Of a DNA stretch of 64,000 bases, positions 17,781 through 26,612 are shown piece after piece. The notes beneath the pieces were generated by a model. It saw nothing but the letters and a program-made list of their open reading frames with translations, was not told the origin of the DNA and did no database searches. Made by a program: the position numbers and the translations under genes. This DNA comes from Streptomyces sennicomposti (GTDB taxonomy: Bacteria > Actinomycetota > Actinomycetes > Streptomycetales > Streptomycetaceae): contig NZ_JAIOAB010000021.1 of the NCBI RefSeq assembly GCF_019890635.1, forward strand, positions 1-64,000. The letters run 5' to 3'. The number at the start of each line of letters is the position of its first letter. The stretch's first letter is position 1.

Positions 17781-17887
17781 GAGTCCTCCTTCTGCCGGCT
17801 CCGGTATGCCGGGAACACGGGGGCATGCCGGGTATCGGCGCTGATCGGCGTTTTCAGAATCGAAGCCCTGCCATCATGAGTGATCGT

Positions 17888-17901
17888 TTGCATCGATGCA
17901 A
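17888..17901. promoter_or_regulatory. LacI-family operator 1
   Basis: The perfect palindrome TTGCATCGATGCAA sits between the divergent GH2 and LacI genes. A near-identical copy lies before the ABC operon (19167-19180), marking both as sites of the local repressor. Confidence 0.88.
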
Positions 17902-17994
17902 GGCCCGGCGGACGGTGTGAGGGAGGGCGCGGCCGACTGCCCGTGCCGCGCGTGCGGCAGACTCAGGGGGCCGACTCGACGGGAAGGAGCCCCA

Positions 17995-19035
17995 GTGGCC
18001 AGGGTGCGGATGCGGGATGTGGCCGAGCACGCCGGCGTCTCGGTGCGGACGGTGTCGAACGTGGTCAGCGGCTATCCGCATGTGAGTCCGGAGACCCGCG
18101 CCAAGGTGCAGCGCTCGCTGGACGAGCTTGGGTACCGGATGGACTACCTGGCGCGCGGCCTGCGTTCGGGGCGGACCGGGTTCATCGCGCTGGCGGTGCC
18201 GTTCCTCGCCGAACCGTACTTCGCGGAGCTGGCCCAGGCGGTCATCCGGGCGGCCGGCCGGCGCGGGATCACGGTGCTGGTGGAGGCGACGGCGGGCGAC
18301 AGCGAGGTGGAGCGCCGCATCCTCGACGGCGGTCTGACCAATGTCGCCGACGGGGTGCTGCTGAGCGCGCTGACCGTGCCGGCCGCCGACGTGGGCGCCC
18401 GCACACCGGACTTCCCGCTGGTCATGCTGGGTGAGCACAGCGTCGGCAACCAGTTCCCGCGGGTCGGCATCGACAATGTCGCGGCGGCCCGCACGGCGGT
18501 GGAACACCTCGTGGAGCAGGGCTGCCGCCGGATCGTCGCGCTCGGGCGGAACGGCAGCGAGAACGGCCGCCAGCGCACCGAGGGCTACCAGCAGGCGATG
18601 GCGGCGGCCCGGGTGCGGCGGGTGAACTGGCTGGTGGTGCCGGTCGAGGACTGGACCAGGGAGCAGGGCTACGCGGCGGTGCGGGAACTGCTGGAGGGCG
18701 ACGGCCCGCTCCCCGACGCGGTCTTCGCGTTCAACGACGCGCTGGCCGTCGGCGCGCTGCGGGCGCTGGACGCCTCCGGGGTGCGGGTGCCCGAGGACGT
18801 GGCGGTGGCCGGCATCGACGACATCCAGGAGGCGGCGTACACGCACCCGCCGCTCACCTCGGTCGCGCCCGACCTGGACGTGATCGCCGAGCGCGCGCTG
18901 GCCCTGCTGGAGGAGCAGACGGGCAGGTCCGGGGCGGCGCGGGAGGCCGGGGCGCCGGTCGCCGCGGTGCAGGAGGCGACGCCGTTCCGGCTGGTGGTGC
19001 GCGAGTCGTCGCGGTGGCGGTCGGCGGGGCGGTGA
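17995..19035 (+). CDS. LacI family transcriptional repressor
   Basis: This 346-aa protein has an N-terminal HTH (RMRDVAEHAGVSVRTVSNVVSGYPHVSPETRAKV) with the hinge helix following (LARGLRSGRTG), then a periplasmic-binding-protein-like sensor domain (PDAVFAFNDALAVGALRALD, VAVAGIDDI). GTG 17995 follows GGAAGGAG at 5 nt. Operators TTGCATCGATGCAA in its own promoter and TTGCATCGTTGCAA before the ABC operon suggest that it represses itself, the GH2 gene and the importer until the imported sugar is present. Confidence 0.94.
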   Translation: MARVRMRDVAEHAGVSVRTVSNVVSGYPHVSPETRAKVQRSLDELGYRMDYLARGLRSGRTGFIALAVPFLAEPYFAELAQAVIRAAGRRGITVLVEATAGDSEVERRILDGGLTNVADGVLLSALTVPAADVGARTPDFPLVMLGEHSVGNQFPRVGIDNVAAARTAVEHLVEQGCRRIVALGRNGSENGRQRTEGYQQAMAAARVRRVNWLVVPVEDWTREQGYAAVRELLEGDGPLPDAVFAFNDALAVGALRALDASGVRVPEDVAVAGIDDIQEAAYTHPPLTSVAPDLDVIAERALALLEEQTGRSGAAREAGAPVAAVQEATPFRLVVRESSRWRSAGR

Positions 19036-19166
19036 GGTGACGGCCGGCGGGGCGGTGCGGGGCGTTCGGCGTACGAGGGCGCCGCGGGACAGGGCGCGCG
19101 CACCCGTGGCCCCGCCCGCGGCGCACCCGTGCTGACGAGGGCTTCCGGCTTCTTCGAGGCAACCTA

Positions 19167-19180
19167 TTGCATCGTTGCAA
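19167..19180. promoter_or_regulatory. LacI-family operator 2
   Basis: TTGCATCGTTGCAA differs from operator 1 by one base and lies 60 bp before the sugar-binding protein start. Confidence 0.88.
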
Positions 19181-19239
19181 ATCGTGTGCCAAGGTCTGCG
19201 CCATCGAGTTCACATCGAATTAACGAGGTGAATACCCCC

Positions 19240-20583
19240 ATGAGCGGAGCGATGGCACGCCGTCGGTTTCTGGCCCTTGGCGGTGGTCTTGCCCTGACCG
19301 GAGGGCTCGCGGCGTGCTCCTCCCCGCTCGCGTCCGGTCTCACGGGCTCGCAGCCGAACACCGCGGACGTCATCTTCTGGAACCTGTTCACCGGCGGTGA
19401 CGGGGCCAACATGGTGCTGATGGAGGACGCCTTCCGCAAGGCCAACCCCGGCACGACGGTCGAGGCGACCATCCTGGGCTGGGGCAACCCGTACTACACG
19501 AAACTGGCGCTGGCCACGGCGAGCGGCACGCCCCCGGACGTCGGCATCACCCACCTGTCCCGGCTGCCGCTGCTGGCCGCCTCCGGACTGCTGGAGCCGA
19601 TCGAGCGGACCGGGGCGAGCGAGCTGGGCGTGACCGAGGACCGGTTCACCCCCGCGGCCTGGAAGAAGGCCACCGTGGACGGCACCGTGTACGCGGTCCC
19701 CCTGGACACCCACCCCTTCGTCCTCTACTACAACGTGGACCTGGCCGAGAAGGCCGGGCTCCTCGACGCGGCCGGCGACGGGCTGGTCCCGCTCAAGGGC
19801 AAGGAGGACTTCCTCGCCGCCGTGAAGGCGATGAAGGAGACGGCCGGCGCGCAGTACGGGGCGGTCATGTCCATCACCGCGGACCCCTCCACGGCGTGGC
19901 GCTACTTCAGCATGATCTACTCCGGCCTGGCCGGGCCGGTCGTCACGGACTCCGGGACGAGGATCGACCTCGACGACGAGGCGGTCCAGGAGACCGTGTC
20001 CTTCATGCAGAGCCTCACCGCCGGCGGCCTGATGCCGAAGAACCTCACCGGTTCCGGAGCGAACGCCCTGTTCAGCACGGGCAAGGCCGGCTTCCTCTTC
20101 GACGGCGAGTGGCAGATCCCCTCCTACCGGCTGGTCAAGGGCCTGCGCTTCAACGTGGTGCCGTTCCCGGCGCTCCTCGGCCCACAACCGGTGGCGTACG
20201 CCGACTCGCACGCGCTGGTCGTCCCACGCAGCGGCAGGCGCTCGGACGCCCGCACCCGCACCGCGGCCGAATTCATCAAGAGCCTCCTCGACCACAGCGC
20301 CGTATGGGCCGAGGGCGGGCACATCCCCGCCTGGCTGCCCACCCAGCGCAGCAAGGCGTTCCTCGACCAGTCGCCGCAGCGCAACTACGTCCAGGCGGCC
20401 TTCGACGCGCAGTACGACCCCGTGGCCTGGTACACCGGCGCGGGCTCGGACTTCCAGAGCGTCGTCGGCGGAACGATCATCGAGGCCCTCGCCGGGCGGG
20501 TCTCGCCGAAGGGCATGGCCGCGCGCATGCGCTCCGATCTCAAGCGGTACACCACGGCCCGACCGCCGGTCACGATGAAGTAG
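19240..20583 (+). CDS. Sugar ABC transporter substrate-binding lipoprotein
   Basis: This 447-aa protein of the family 1 (MalE/UgpB-like) solute-binding class has the N-terminus MARRRFLALGGGLALTGGLAACSSP, which combines a twin-arginine-like start with a lipobox (LAAC), so it is exported and lipid-anchored. ATG 19240 is preceded by GAGGTGA. It is first in a three-gene importer operon under operator 2. The sugar is probably the GH2 substrate, a di- or oligosaccharide; identity unknown. Confidence 0.93.
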   Translation: MSGAMARRRFLALGGGLALTGGLAACSSPLASGLTGSQPNTADVIFWNLFTGGDGANMVLMEDAFRKANPGTTVEATILGWGNPYYTKLALATASGTPPDVGITHLSRLPLLAASGLLEPIERTGASELGVTEDRFTPAAWKKATVDGTVYAVPLDTHPFVLYYNVDLAEKAGLLDAAGDGLVPLKGKEDFLAAVKAMKETAGAQYGAVMSITADPSTAWRYFSMIYSGLAGPVVTDSGTRIDLDDEAVQETVSFMQSLTAGGLMPKNLTGSGANALFSTGKAGFLFDGEWQIPSYRLVKGLRFNVVPFPALLGPQPVAYADSHALVVPRSGRRSDARTRTAAEFIKSLLDHSAVWAEGGHIPAWLPTQRSKAFLDQSPQRNYVQAAFDAQYDPVAWYTGAGSDFQSVVGGTIIEALAGRVSPKGMAARMRSDLKRYTTARPPVTMK

Positions 20584-20595
20584 GAGGCAGTCACC

Positions 20596-21543
20596 ATGAC
20601 GACCGTCGTCTCGACGCGACCGGCACCCGCGGCGTCCACAGCGGCCCCGCCGGCCGACCGGCCGCCCCGCTCCGAACGCCGGGCCGGTGCGCTGCTCACC
20701 GCCCCCTTCCTCGTGATCTACCTGCTGTTCCTGATCGGCCCGCTGCTCGTGGGCGTGGTGCTGAGCTTCTTCAACACCACCACCGTCAAGAGCGGTCTCG
20801 GCGACTTCGTCGGCCTGGCCAACTACCGCGAGGTGGTCACCGACTCCCTGTTCTGGGACGCCATGTGGCACTCGGTGGTCTTCACCCTGCTGACCACGCC
20901 CCCGCTGGTGATCCTCGCCCTGGTCGTCGCCATCCTCGCCGCCCGGATGCGGCGCGGCCGGGTCTTCTACCGGATCGCCTTCTTCGCGCCGTACGTCGTG
21001 CCGTCGTCCGTGGTCGCGCTGATCTTCCTGTGGATGTACACCCCGCAGATCGGACTCCTGCCGAAGCTGTTCGGCGCGGTGGGGCTGCCGGTGCCCGACT
21101 TCATCGGCAGCACCTCCGGCGGCTGGACCGCGGTGACGCTGATGACCCTGTGGTGGACGTTCGGCTTCAACTTCGTCCTCTACACGGCCGCCATCCAGGA
21201 CGTCCCGCCGGACGTGTACGAGGCGGCGGCCATCGACGGGGCCAGCCCCTGGCAGCAGATCCGGCACATCACCGTGCCCCTGCTCGGCCGCACGACCAGT
21301 CTGGTCCTGATCCTCCAGATCCTGGCCTCCCTCAAGGTCTTCGACCAGATCTACCTGCTCCTGGCCGGCGGCCCGAACCAGTCCACCCGCCCGGTCATCG
21401 AATACATCTACGACACCGGCTTCACCTCGTACCGGGGTGGCTACGGCGCCGCCGCCACCATGGTCTATTTCGTCGTCATCGTCGCGGTATCGGCGGCCTG
21501 GTACGGACTGCGGCGCCGACGCGCCGGCAGCACCGCGGTCTGA
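20596..21543 (+). CDS. Sugar ABC transporter permease (MalF type)
   Basis: This 315-aa protein has six membrane segments and the EAA loop EAAAIDGASPWQQIRHITVPLL that contacts the ATPase. The ATG lies 12 nt after the binding-protein stop, behind AGGAGG. The operon encodes no ATPase. In Streptomyces such importers are usually energised by the shared ATPase MsiK encoded elsewhere. Confidence 0.95.
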   Translation: MTTVVSTRPAPAASTAAPPADRPPRSERRAGALLTAPFLVIYLLFLIGPLLVGVVLSFFNTTTVKSGLGDFVGLANYREVVTDSLFWDAMWHSVVFTLLTTPPLVILALVVAILAARMRRGRVFYRIAFFAPYVVPSSVVALIFLWMYTPQIGLLPKLFGAVGLPVPDFIGSTSGGWTAVTLMTLWWTFGFNFVLYTAAIQDVPPDVYEAAAIDGASPWQQIRHITVPLLGRTTSLVLILQILASLKVFDQIYLLLAGGPNQSTRPVIEYIYDTGFTSYRGGYGAAATMVYFVVIVAVSAAWYGLRRRRAGSTAV

Positions 21544-21559
21544 GCGGAGGACCTGACCC

Positions 21560-22435
21560 ATGACCACCATCACCACCGAGCCCACACCCATCGCGCGGCG
21601 CAGCGCACCGGCCGTGAACGGCGCGAAGCTCTTCAACCGCCTCTGCGCCGTGTGTCTGACCCTGTTCGCCCTGATCTGGCTGGTGCCGTTCGTCTGGGCG
21701 CTGATCACCTCGCTGCGCTCGGACGGCTCGATCACCCAGAACCCGACCTCGCCGTTCGCCGGCGGCTGGTCCCTGCACGCCTACTCCTACGCGTGGGACA
21801 ACTATCCGATCGGCACCTGGTACCTCAACAGCCTGGTCATCTCCACCCTCGCCGTGGTGTTCACGGTGGCGTTCTGCTCGATGGCGGGCTTCGCGCTGGC
21901 CTTCCTGCGCTACCGCGGCCGGGCCGTGGTCATGGCGCTGATCGCGGCGGGGCTGATGCTGCCGAGCGAGGCGCTGGTGCTGCCGCAGTTCATCGAGTAC
22001 CGCTCCTTCCATCTGCTCGGCACCTTCTGGGCACTGATCCTTCCCTCGGTCGCGGCGCCCGTCTCGGTCTTCGTCTTCCAGGCGTTCTTCCGCGGCATCC
22101 CGACGCCGTTGATCGAGGCGGCGCGCATCGACGGGGCGAGCTGGTGGCGGGTGTACGCGACGGTGTGCATGCCGATCTGCCGGCCGGCCCTGTCCACGGT
22201 CGCGATCCTCACGTTCATCACGTCGTGGAACTCCTTCCTGTGGCCCCTGCTGGTCCTCAACCAGACCAAGTCCCAGACGATCCCGGTCGGCCTGGCCTCC
22301 CTGGTGAACAACACCAACATCCAGTACGCCGAGGTCATGGCCTCCTCCGTCCTCGGCTTCCTCCCCCTGATCGCGGTCTTCCTGGTCTTCCAGCGGCAGA
22401 TCGTGCAGGGGATCGCCACGACGGGGATCAAGTGA
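21560..22435 (+). CDS. Sugar ABC transporter permease (MalG type)
   Basis: This 291-aa second permease subunit has six segments and the EAA motif EAARIDGASWWRVYATVCMPI. The ATG is 16 nt after the MalF-type stop with GCGGAGG before it. It closes the importer operon, and three short hairpins follow. Confidence 0.95.
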   Translation: MTTITTEPTPIARRSAPAVNGAKLFNRLCAVCLTLFALIWLVPFVWALITSLRSDGSITQNPTSPFAGGWSLHAYSYAWDNYPIGTWYLNSLVISTLAVVFTVAFCSMAGFALAFLRYRGRAVVMALIAAGLMLPSEALVLPQFIEYRSFHLLGTFWALILPSVAAPVSVFVFQAFFRGIPTPLIEAARIDGASWWRVYATVCMPICRPALSTVAILTFITSWNSFLWPLLVLNQTKSQTIPVGLASLVNNTNIQYAEVMASSVLGFLPLIAVFLVFQRQIVQGIATTGIK

Positions 22436-22762
22436 GGGCGTCCCACACCTGAGGCGCCCGCCGGAGCCACCCGGCACTCCGCCCCTCGGCCCCGTCGCCC
22501 TGCGTGACGGGGCCGCCTGTCGGGAGGTGGGCGGGGTGAGCCGCCTGTGGGGAGGCGGGTGCGGTGGGCCGCCTGTGGGGAGGCGGGGCCGGGTGGTCGC
22601 GGCTCGGGCGGTGAGTGCGGGTGTTGCTCATTGACAAGGCGTGCGGGGCGTTTCGATACTTGACGCCTCGTCAGGAAACGATCGTCACCATCGCGCCCTG
22701 GGCGTACCCCCGTCGACCGCGCCTCGCGTCGCGGGGCGCCTTCCGCTGAGGAGCGAGTGCCC
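22436..22762. other. Intergenic: triple 28-bp repeat and symporter promoter
   Basis: No gene. GCCGCCTGT recurs at 22512, 22540 and 22568, exactly 28 bp apart, and each unit forms a small stem (CCGCCT-loop-AGGCGG in the last two), probably acting as an operon terminator. A promoter TTGACA (22631-22636), 18 nt, GATACT (22655-22660) follows, with the inverted repeat TGACG-CCT-CGTCA just downstream. Confidence 0.75.
22512..22595. repeat. Three tandem 28-bp hairpin-forming units
   Basis: Three head-to-tail units share GCCGCCTGTSGGGAGGYGGG. Copies two and three fold into 6-bp GC stems with GTGGGG loops. They lie just after the ABC operon. Confidence 0.8.
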
Positions 22763-24338
22763 GTGCGCCACTTCGATCTCGTAGTGATCATCGTCTACCT
22801 CGTCGCGATCGCCTGGCTGGGCCTGCGGCTGTCCGGGCGGCAGCGATCGGCGACGGAGTACTTCGTCGGCGAGGGCAAGATGCCCTGGTGGACCGTGTGC
22901 TTCTCGGTGGTGGCCACGGAGACCAGCGTCCTCACCGTGATCAGCGTCCCCGGCGGCGCCTACGGCGACCAGGCCTTCGGCAACGTCGAACTCGCCCTCG
23001 GCTACGTCATCGGCCGCGTCGTCGTCGCCACGCTGCTCATCCCGCTCTACAAACGGGGCGGTTTCGTCAGCGCCTACGCGTATCTCGGGGACCGTTTCGG
23101 GCCGCGGCTGCAAGGGCTGGCCTCCGTCACCTTCGTGGTCACCCGGCTGCTCGCGGAGGGCGTCCGCCTGTTCGCCTCCGCCATCCCGATCAAGCTGCTG
23201 CTGGACGAGCTGGGCGTCGGCGCCGACTACCGGACGATCATCGTCGCGATCACCGCCGTCACCGTGCTCTACACCTATCTCGGCGGCATCAAGGCGGTCA
23301 TCTGGACCGACGCCGTGCAGATGCTGCTCTACCTCGGCGGCGCCGTCCTCGCGATCGCGGTGCTGTCCGGGCACGTCGGGACGCAGGGTTTCGGGGACGC
23401 GCTGCACAGCGGCCATCTCCGGGTCTTCGACACGGACTTCTCCCTCAGCCACGTCCTCACCAACTCCTTCGCCCTGCCGACGGCGATCCTCGGCGGCGCC
23501 GTCTTCGCCATGGCCAGCCACGGCTCCGACCAGCTGATCGTCCAGCGCATCCTGTCCACCCGCTCGCTGCGCGACAGCCAAAAGGCGATGATCGGCTCGG
23601 GTCTTCATCACCGTCCAGTTCGCGGCGTTCTCCCTGGTCGGCGCGCTGCTGTGGGCGTACAACGACGGGCGGAGCTTCACCGGCCTCGGGCTGCACAGCT
23701 CCGACGACCTCTACCCCGACTTCATCCTGCACGGTCTGCCCGTCGGCGTCTCGGGCCTGCTGGTGGCCGGCATCCTGGGCGCGGCGATGGGCTCGCTGTC
23801 CTCCGCGCTGAACTCGATGTCCAACTCGACCGTCTCCGACCTGCTCCGCACCCTCCTCAGGCGCGTCCCCACCGAGGAGACGATGCTGCGGCTGGCGCGA
23901 GCGACGACGCTGGTGTGGGCGGTGCTGATGGCGGTCTTCGCCTGCGCCTTCAGCACCAGCACGGGCAATGTCTACCTCACCGGCCTGACCATCGCCGGCT
24001 ACACCTACGGGGCGCTGCTCGGCGCGTTCCTGCTCGGCCGTCTCGTCCAGCGGGCCAACGAGGCGGACTCCCTGGTGGCGTTCGTGGTGACGGTGGCGGT
24101 GATGACGTATGTCGTACGCGGTGTGAAGATCGACACCGAGGTCGCGGGCACGACGGTGGCCGCCGGGATCGCCGCGCAGTGGCTCGTGCCGATCGGCGTC
24201 GTCCTGACGCTGGCCGTGGGCGGCACGATGAGCCTCCTCCACCGGCCGCCGACAGCCACCGTAGCCACCGACGTCGACGACGGCGACGAACCCGGAGCGA
24301 CCGAAGGGACCGAGCCGCAGAGCGCCCCGTCCCGCTGA
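22763..24338 (+). pseudogene. Sodium:solute symporter (SSS) gene with frameshift
   Basis: The first frame encodes FDLVVIIVYLVAIAWLGLRLSG, TEYFVGEGKMPWWTVCFSVVATETS and ATHGSD-like AMASHGSDQLIVQRILSTRSLRDSQKAMIGSG, typical of SSS transporters. At 23599-23601 (GGG) one extra base shifts the frame. From 23601 the other frame continues perfectly (VFITVQFAAFSLVGALLWAYN to LLHRPP). The joined product would be about 525 aa with 13 segments. It is either a real loss-of-function mutation or a sequencing error. GTG 22763 suits the GAGGAG ribosome site better than GTG 22757. The anmK neighbour suggests a cell-wall amino sugar as cargo. Confidence 0.85.
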
Positions 24339-24377
24339 ACCGCCCCGGCCCGACCAAGCCCTCCCCCGGGAGACAGC

Positions 24378-25622
24378 ATGCGCGTGATCGGCCTCATGTC
24401 CGGCACCTCCTACGACGCGATCGAAGCGGCAGCCGCCGAACTCCGCCTCGACGGCGATGAGTTGGTGATGTCCCTGCTCGGCGCCCGCAGCCTGCCCTGG
24501 CCGGAGGAGCTGCGCCACGGCATCGAGGCCGTCCTGCCGCCCGCCGCGACGACCGTCGAGGCCGTGTGCCGGCTGGACACGCTCATCGGGCAGGCCTTCG
24601 CCGACGCCGCCGTGGACGCCGTGGAGGCGCTGTGTTCCGGCGCCGCCGATCTGGTGGTCTCGCACGGGCAGACGGTCCACCACTGGGTGGAGGACGGCAC
24701 GGTCCGCGGCACCCTCCAACTCGGGCGGCCCGCCTGGATCGCCGAGGCCACCGGCCTGCCCGTGGTGTCCGACCTGCGCAGCCGCGATGTCGCGGCGGGC
24801 GGCCAGGGCGCTCCGCTGGTCAGCGCGGTCGACACGTTGCTGCTGCGCGGCCGGCCGGGTGTGGCCGCCGCCCTCAACCTGGGCGGCATCGCCAACGTGA
24901 CCGTCGTCCCCCGCGCTGCCGCCCCCGTCGCCTTCGACACCGGCCCCGCCAACGCGCTCCTCGACGCCGCCGTACGGCACTTCAGCGGGGGCACGCGCCA
25001 CTACGACGAGGACGGGCGCGGCGCGGCGGCGGGCCGGGTGGACGACGGGCTGCTGGCCCTGCTGCTGGAGGAGCCGTACTACCGGCGGCCCGCGCCGAAG
25101 ACCACCGGCAAGGAGCTGTTCCACCTGCCGTACCTGCTGGCGGCGCTCGCCGCCCGGCCCGTCCCCGAACTCGCCGACGTGCTCGCCACGTTGACCCGGC
25201 TCACCGCGGTGACCGTCGCGGACGCCTGCCGCGCCCACGGCGTCACCGAACTCGTCGTCTCCGGCGGCGGGACGCGCAATCCGGCGCTGATGCGCGCGAT
25301 CGACGCCGAACTGCCGGGCGTACGGGTCCTCACCAGCGACGCCGTGGGTCTGCCGGCCGACGCCAAGGAGGCGCTCGCCTTCGCCGTGCTGGGTTTCCTG
25401 ACCGTGCACGGGCTGCCCGCCACCGTGCCCTCGTGCACCGGGGCCCGGCACACCTCCCTGCTCGGCAGCATCACCCCCGGCCGCACCCCCCTCGATCTGC
25501 CCCCTCCGGCCGCCGTCGCACCGACGCGGCTGCGCATCGTCCCCGCACCCGTCTCATCTCGGCGACTCGGCTCGTCCCAGTGCAGCCCCTCAACCACCAG
25601 CCCCGCATGGAGGATCGTGTGA
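24378..25622 (+). CDS. anmK: Anhydro-N-acetylmuramic acid kinase
   Basis: This 414-aa enzyme opens VIGLMSGTSYDAIEAAAAEL, the AnmK signature; VSHGQTVHHW, FDTGPANALLDAAVRHFSGG and VSGGGTRNPALMRAI complete the ASKHA ATPase fold. AnmK opens the 1,6-anhydro ring of anhydro-MurNAc and phosphorylates it, recycling peptidoglycan sugars. It follows the broken symporter by 39 nt. The last 45 or so residues (after GRTPLDLPPP) are a low-complexity extension beyond the usual end. The stop overlaps the next start (GTGA). Confidence 0.94.
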   Translation: MRVIGLMSGTSYDAIEAAAAELRLDGDELVMSLLGARSLPWPEELRHGIEAVLPPAATTVEAVCRLDTLIGQAFADAAVDAVEALCSGAADLVVSHGQTVHHWVEDGTVRGTLQLGRPAWIAEATGLPVVSDLRSRDVAAGGQGAPLVSAVDTLLLRGRPGVAAALNLGGIANVTVVPRAAAPVAFDTGPANALLDAAVRHFSGGTRHYDEDGRGAAAGRVDDGLLALLLEEPYYRRPAPKTTGKELFHLPYLLAALAARPVPELADVLATLTRLTAVTVADACRAHGVTELVVSGGGTRNPALMRAIDAELPGVRVLTSDAVGLPADAKEALAFAVLGFLTVHGLPATVPSCTGARHTSLLGSITPGRTPLDLPPPAAVAPTRLRIVPAPVSSRRLGSSQCSPSTTSPAWRIV

Positions 25623-26497
25623 CCCGCACAAGCCGTACGTCCGCCTGCCGCATCCTGGCCGCCGCCGTGTGCGCCGCCGCCGTCACGCTCGGCGCGGCCT
25701 CCCCCGGCGTGACGGCCGTCCGTCCGTCGTCCACCGGAGGGCGCTCGGTGCCGCTGCGGGTGGCGACGTACAACATCCACGCCGGGGCGGGCGAGGACAA
25801 CGTCTTCGATCTCGACCGCACCGCACGGGCGATCCGCGACCTGGACGCCGACGTGATCGGCCTCCAGGAGGTCGATGTGCACTGGGGCGACCGCAGCGGC
25901 TTCACCGACGAGGCACGCGAGCTGGCCCGGCGACTGCGCATGCGGGTCTTCTTCGCACCCATCTACGACCTGCCGCCCGCCGCCGGACACACCCAGCGGC
26001 AGCGGTTCGGGGTCGCGGTGCTCAGCCGCCTGCCCGTCGTCAGCGCGGAGAACCACGAGATCACCCGGCTGTCCACCCAGTCCCCCGATCCGGTGCCGGA
26101 GCCCGCGCCGGGCTTCGCCGAGGTCACGGTCCGGGCCCACGGCACGCTGGTCCACGTCTACTCCACCCACCTCGACTACCGCCCCGATCCGTCGGTCCGG
26201 CGCACGCAGGTGGACGACATGCTGGGCATCCTCGCCGAGGACCGCGGACCGAAGGTCCTCGTCGGCGACTTCAACGCCGAACCGGACGCCCCCGAACTGA
26301 TCCGCCTCTGGGGGCCGTTGGCCGACGCGGCGCCGGACGCCAGCGACACGTATCCCGCGCTCGACCCGGTCAAGCGCATCGACGTGATCGCCACCTCCCC
26401 CGACGCCGTCGTCACCCGCGCCCGCACGGTCGACACGGCGGCCTCCGACCACCGGCCGGTCGTCGCCGATCTCCTGCTCCGCCGGCACACCCCCTGA
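25619..26497 (+). CDS. Secreted endonuclease/exonuclease/phosphatase family hydrolase
   Basis: This 292-aa protein has signal peptide CRILAAAVCAAAVTLGAASPGVTA. The EEP catalytic motifs are in order: VATYNIHAG, IGLQEVD (metal Glu), YSTHLDYR, VGDFNAEPD and ASDHRPVVADL (general-base His). GTG 25619 follows GGAGG by 5 nt and overlaps the anmK stop, so translation is coupled. The fold covers nucleases, sphingomyelinases and phosphatases, so the substrate is open. Confidence 0.88.
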   Translation: MTRTSRTSACRILAAAVCAAAVTLGAASPGVTAVRPSSTGGRSVPLRVATYNIHAGAGEDNVFDLDRTARAIRDLDADVIGLQEVDVHWGDRSGFTDEARELARRLRMRVFFAPIYDLPPAAGHTQRQRFGVAVLSRLPVVSAENHEITRLSTQSPDPVPEPAPGFAEVTVRAHGTLVHVYSTHLDYRPDPSVRRTQVDDMLGILAEDRGPKVLVGDFNAEPDAPELIRLWGPLADAAPDASDTYPALDPVKRIDVIATSPDAVVTRARTVDTAASDHRPVVADLLLRRHTP

Positions 26498-26612
26498 GAC
26501 GCCTCTCGCCCCGATCGCAGCTGGTCCCGGCCGGGCACGGTCCGCCTCCCCCGGCCGGGACCGCCGCCCTCGCACGCCGAAGCACCCTTGCCACACCGCC
26601 CGTCACTGATCC

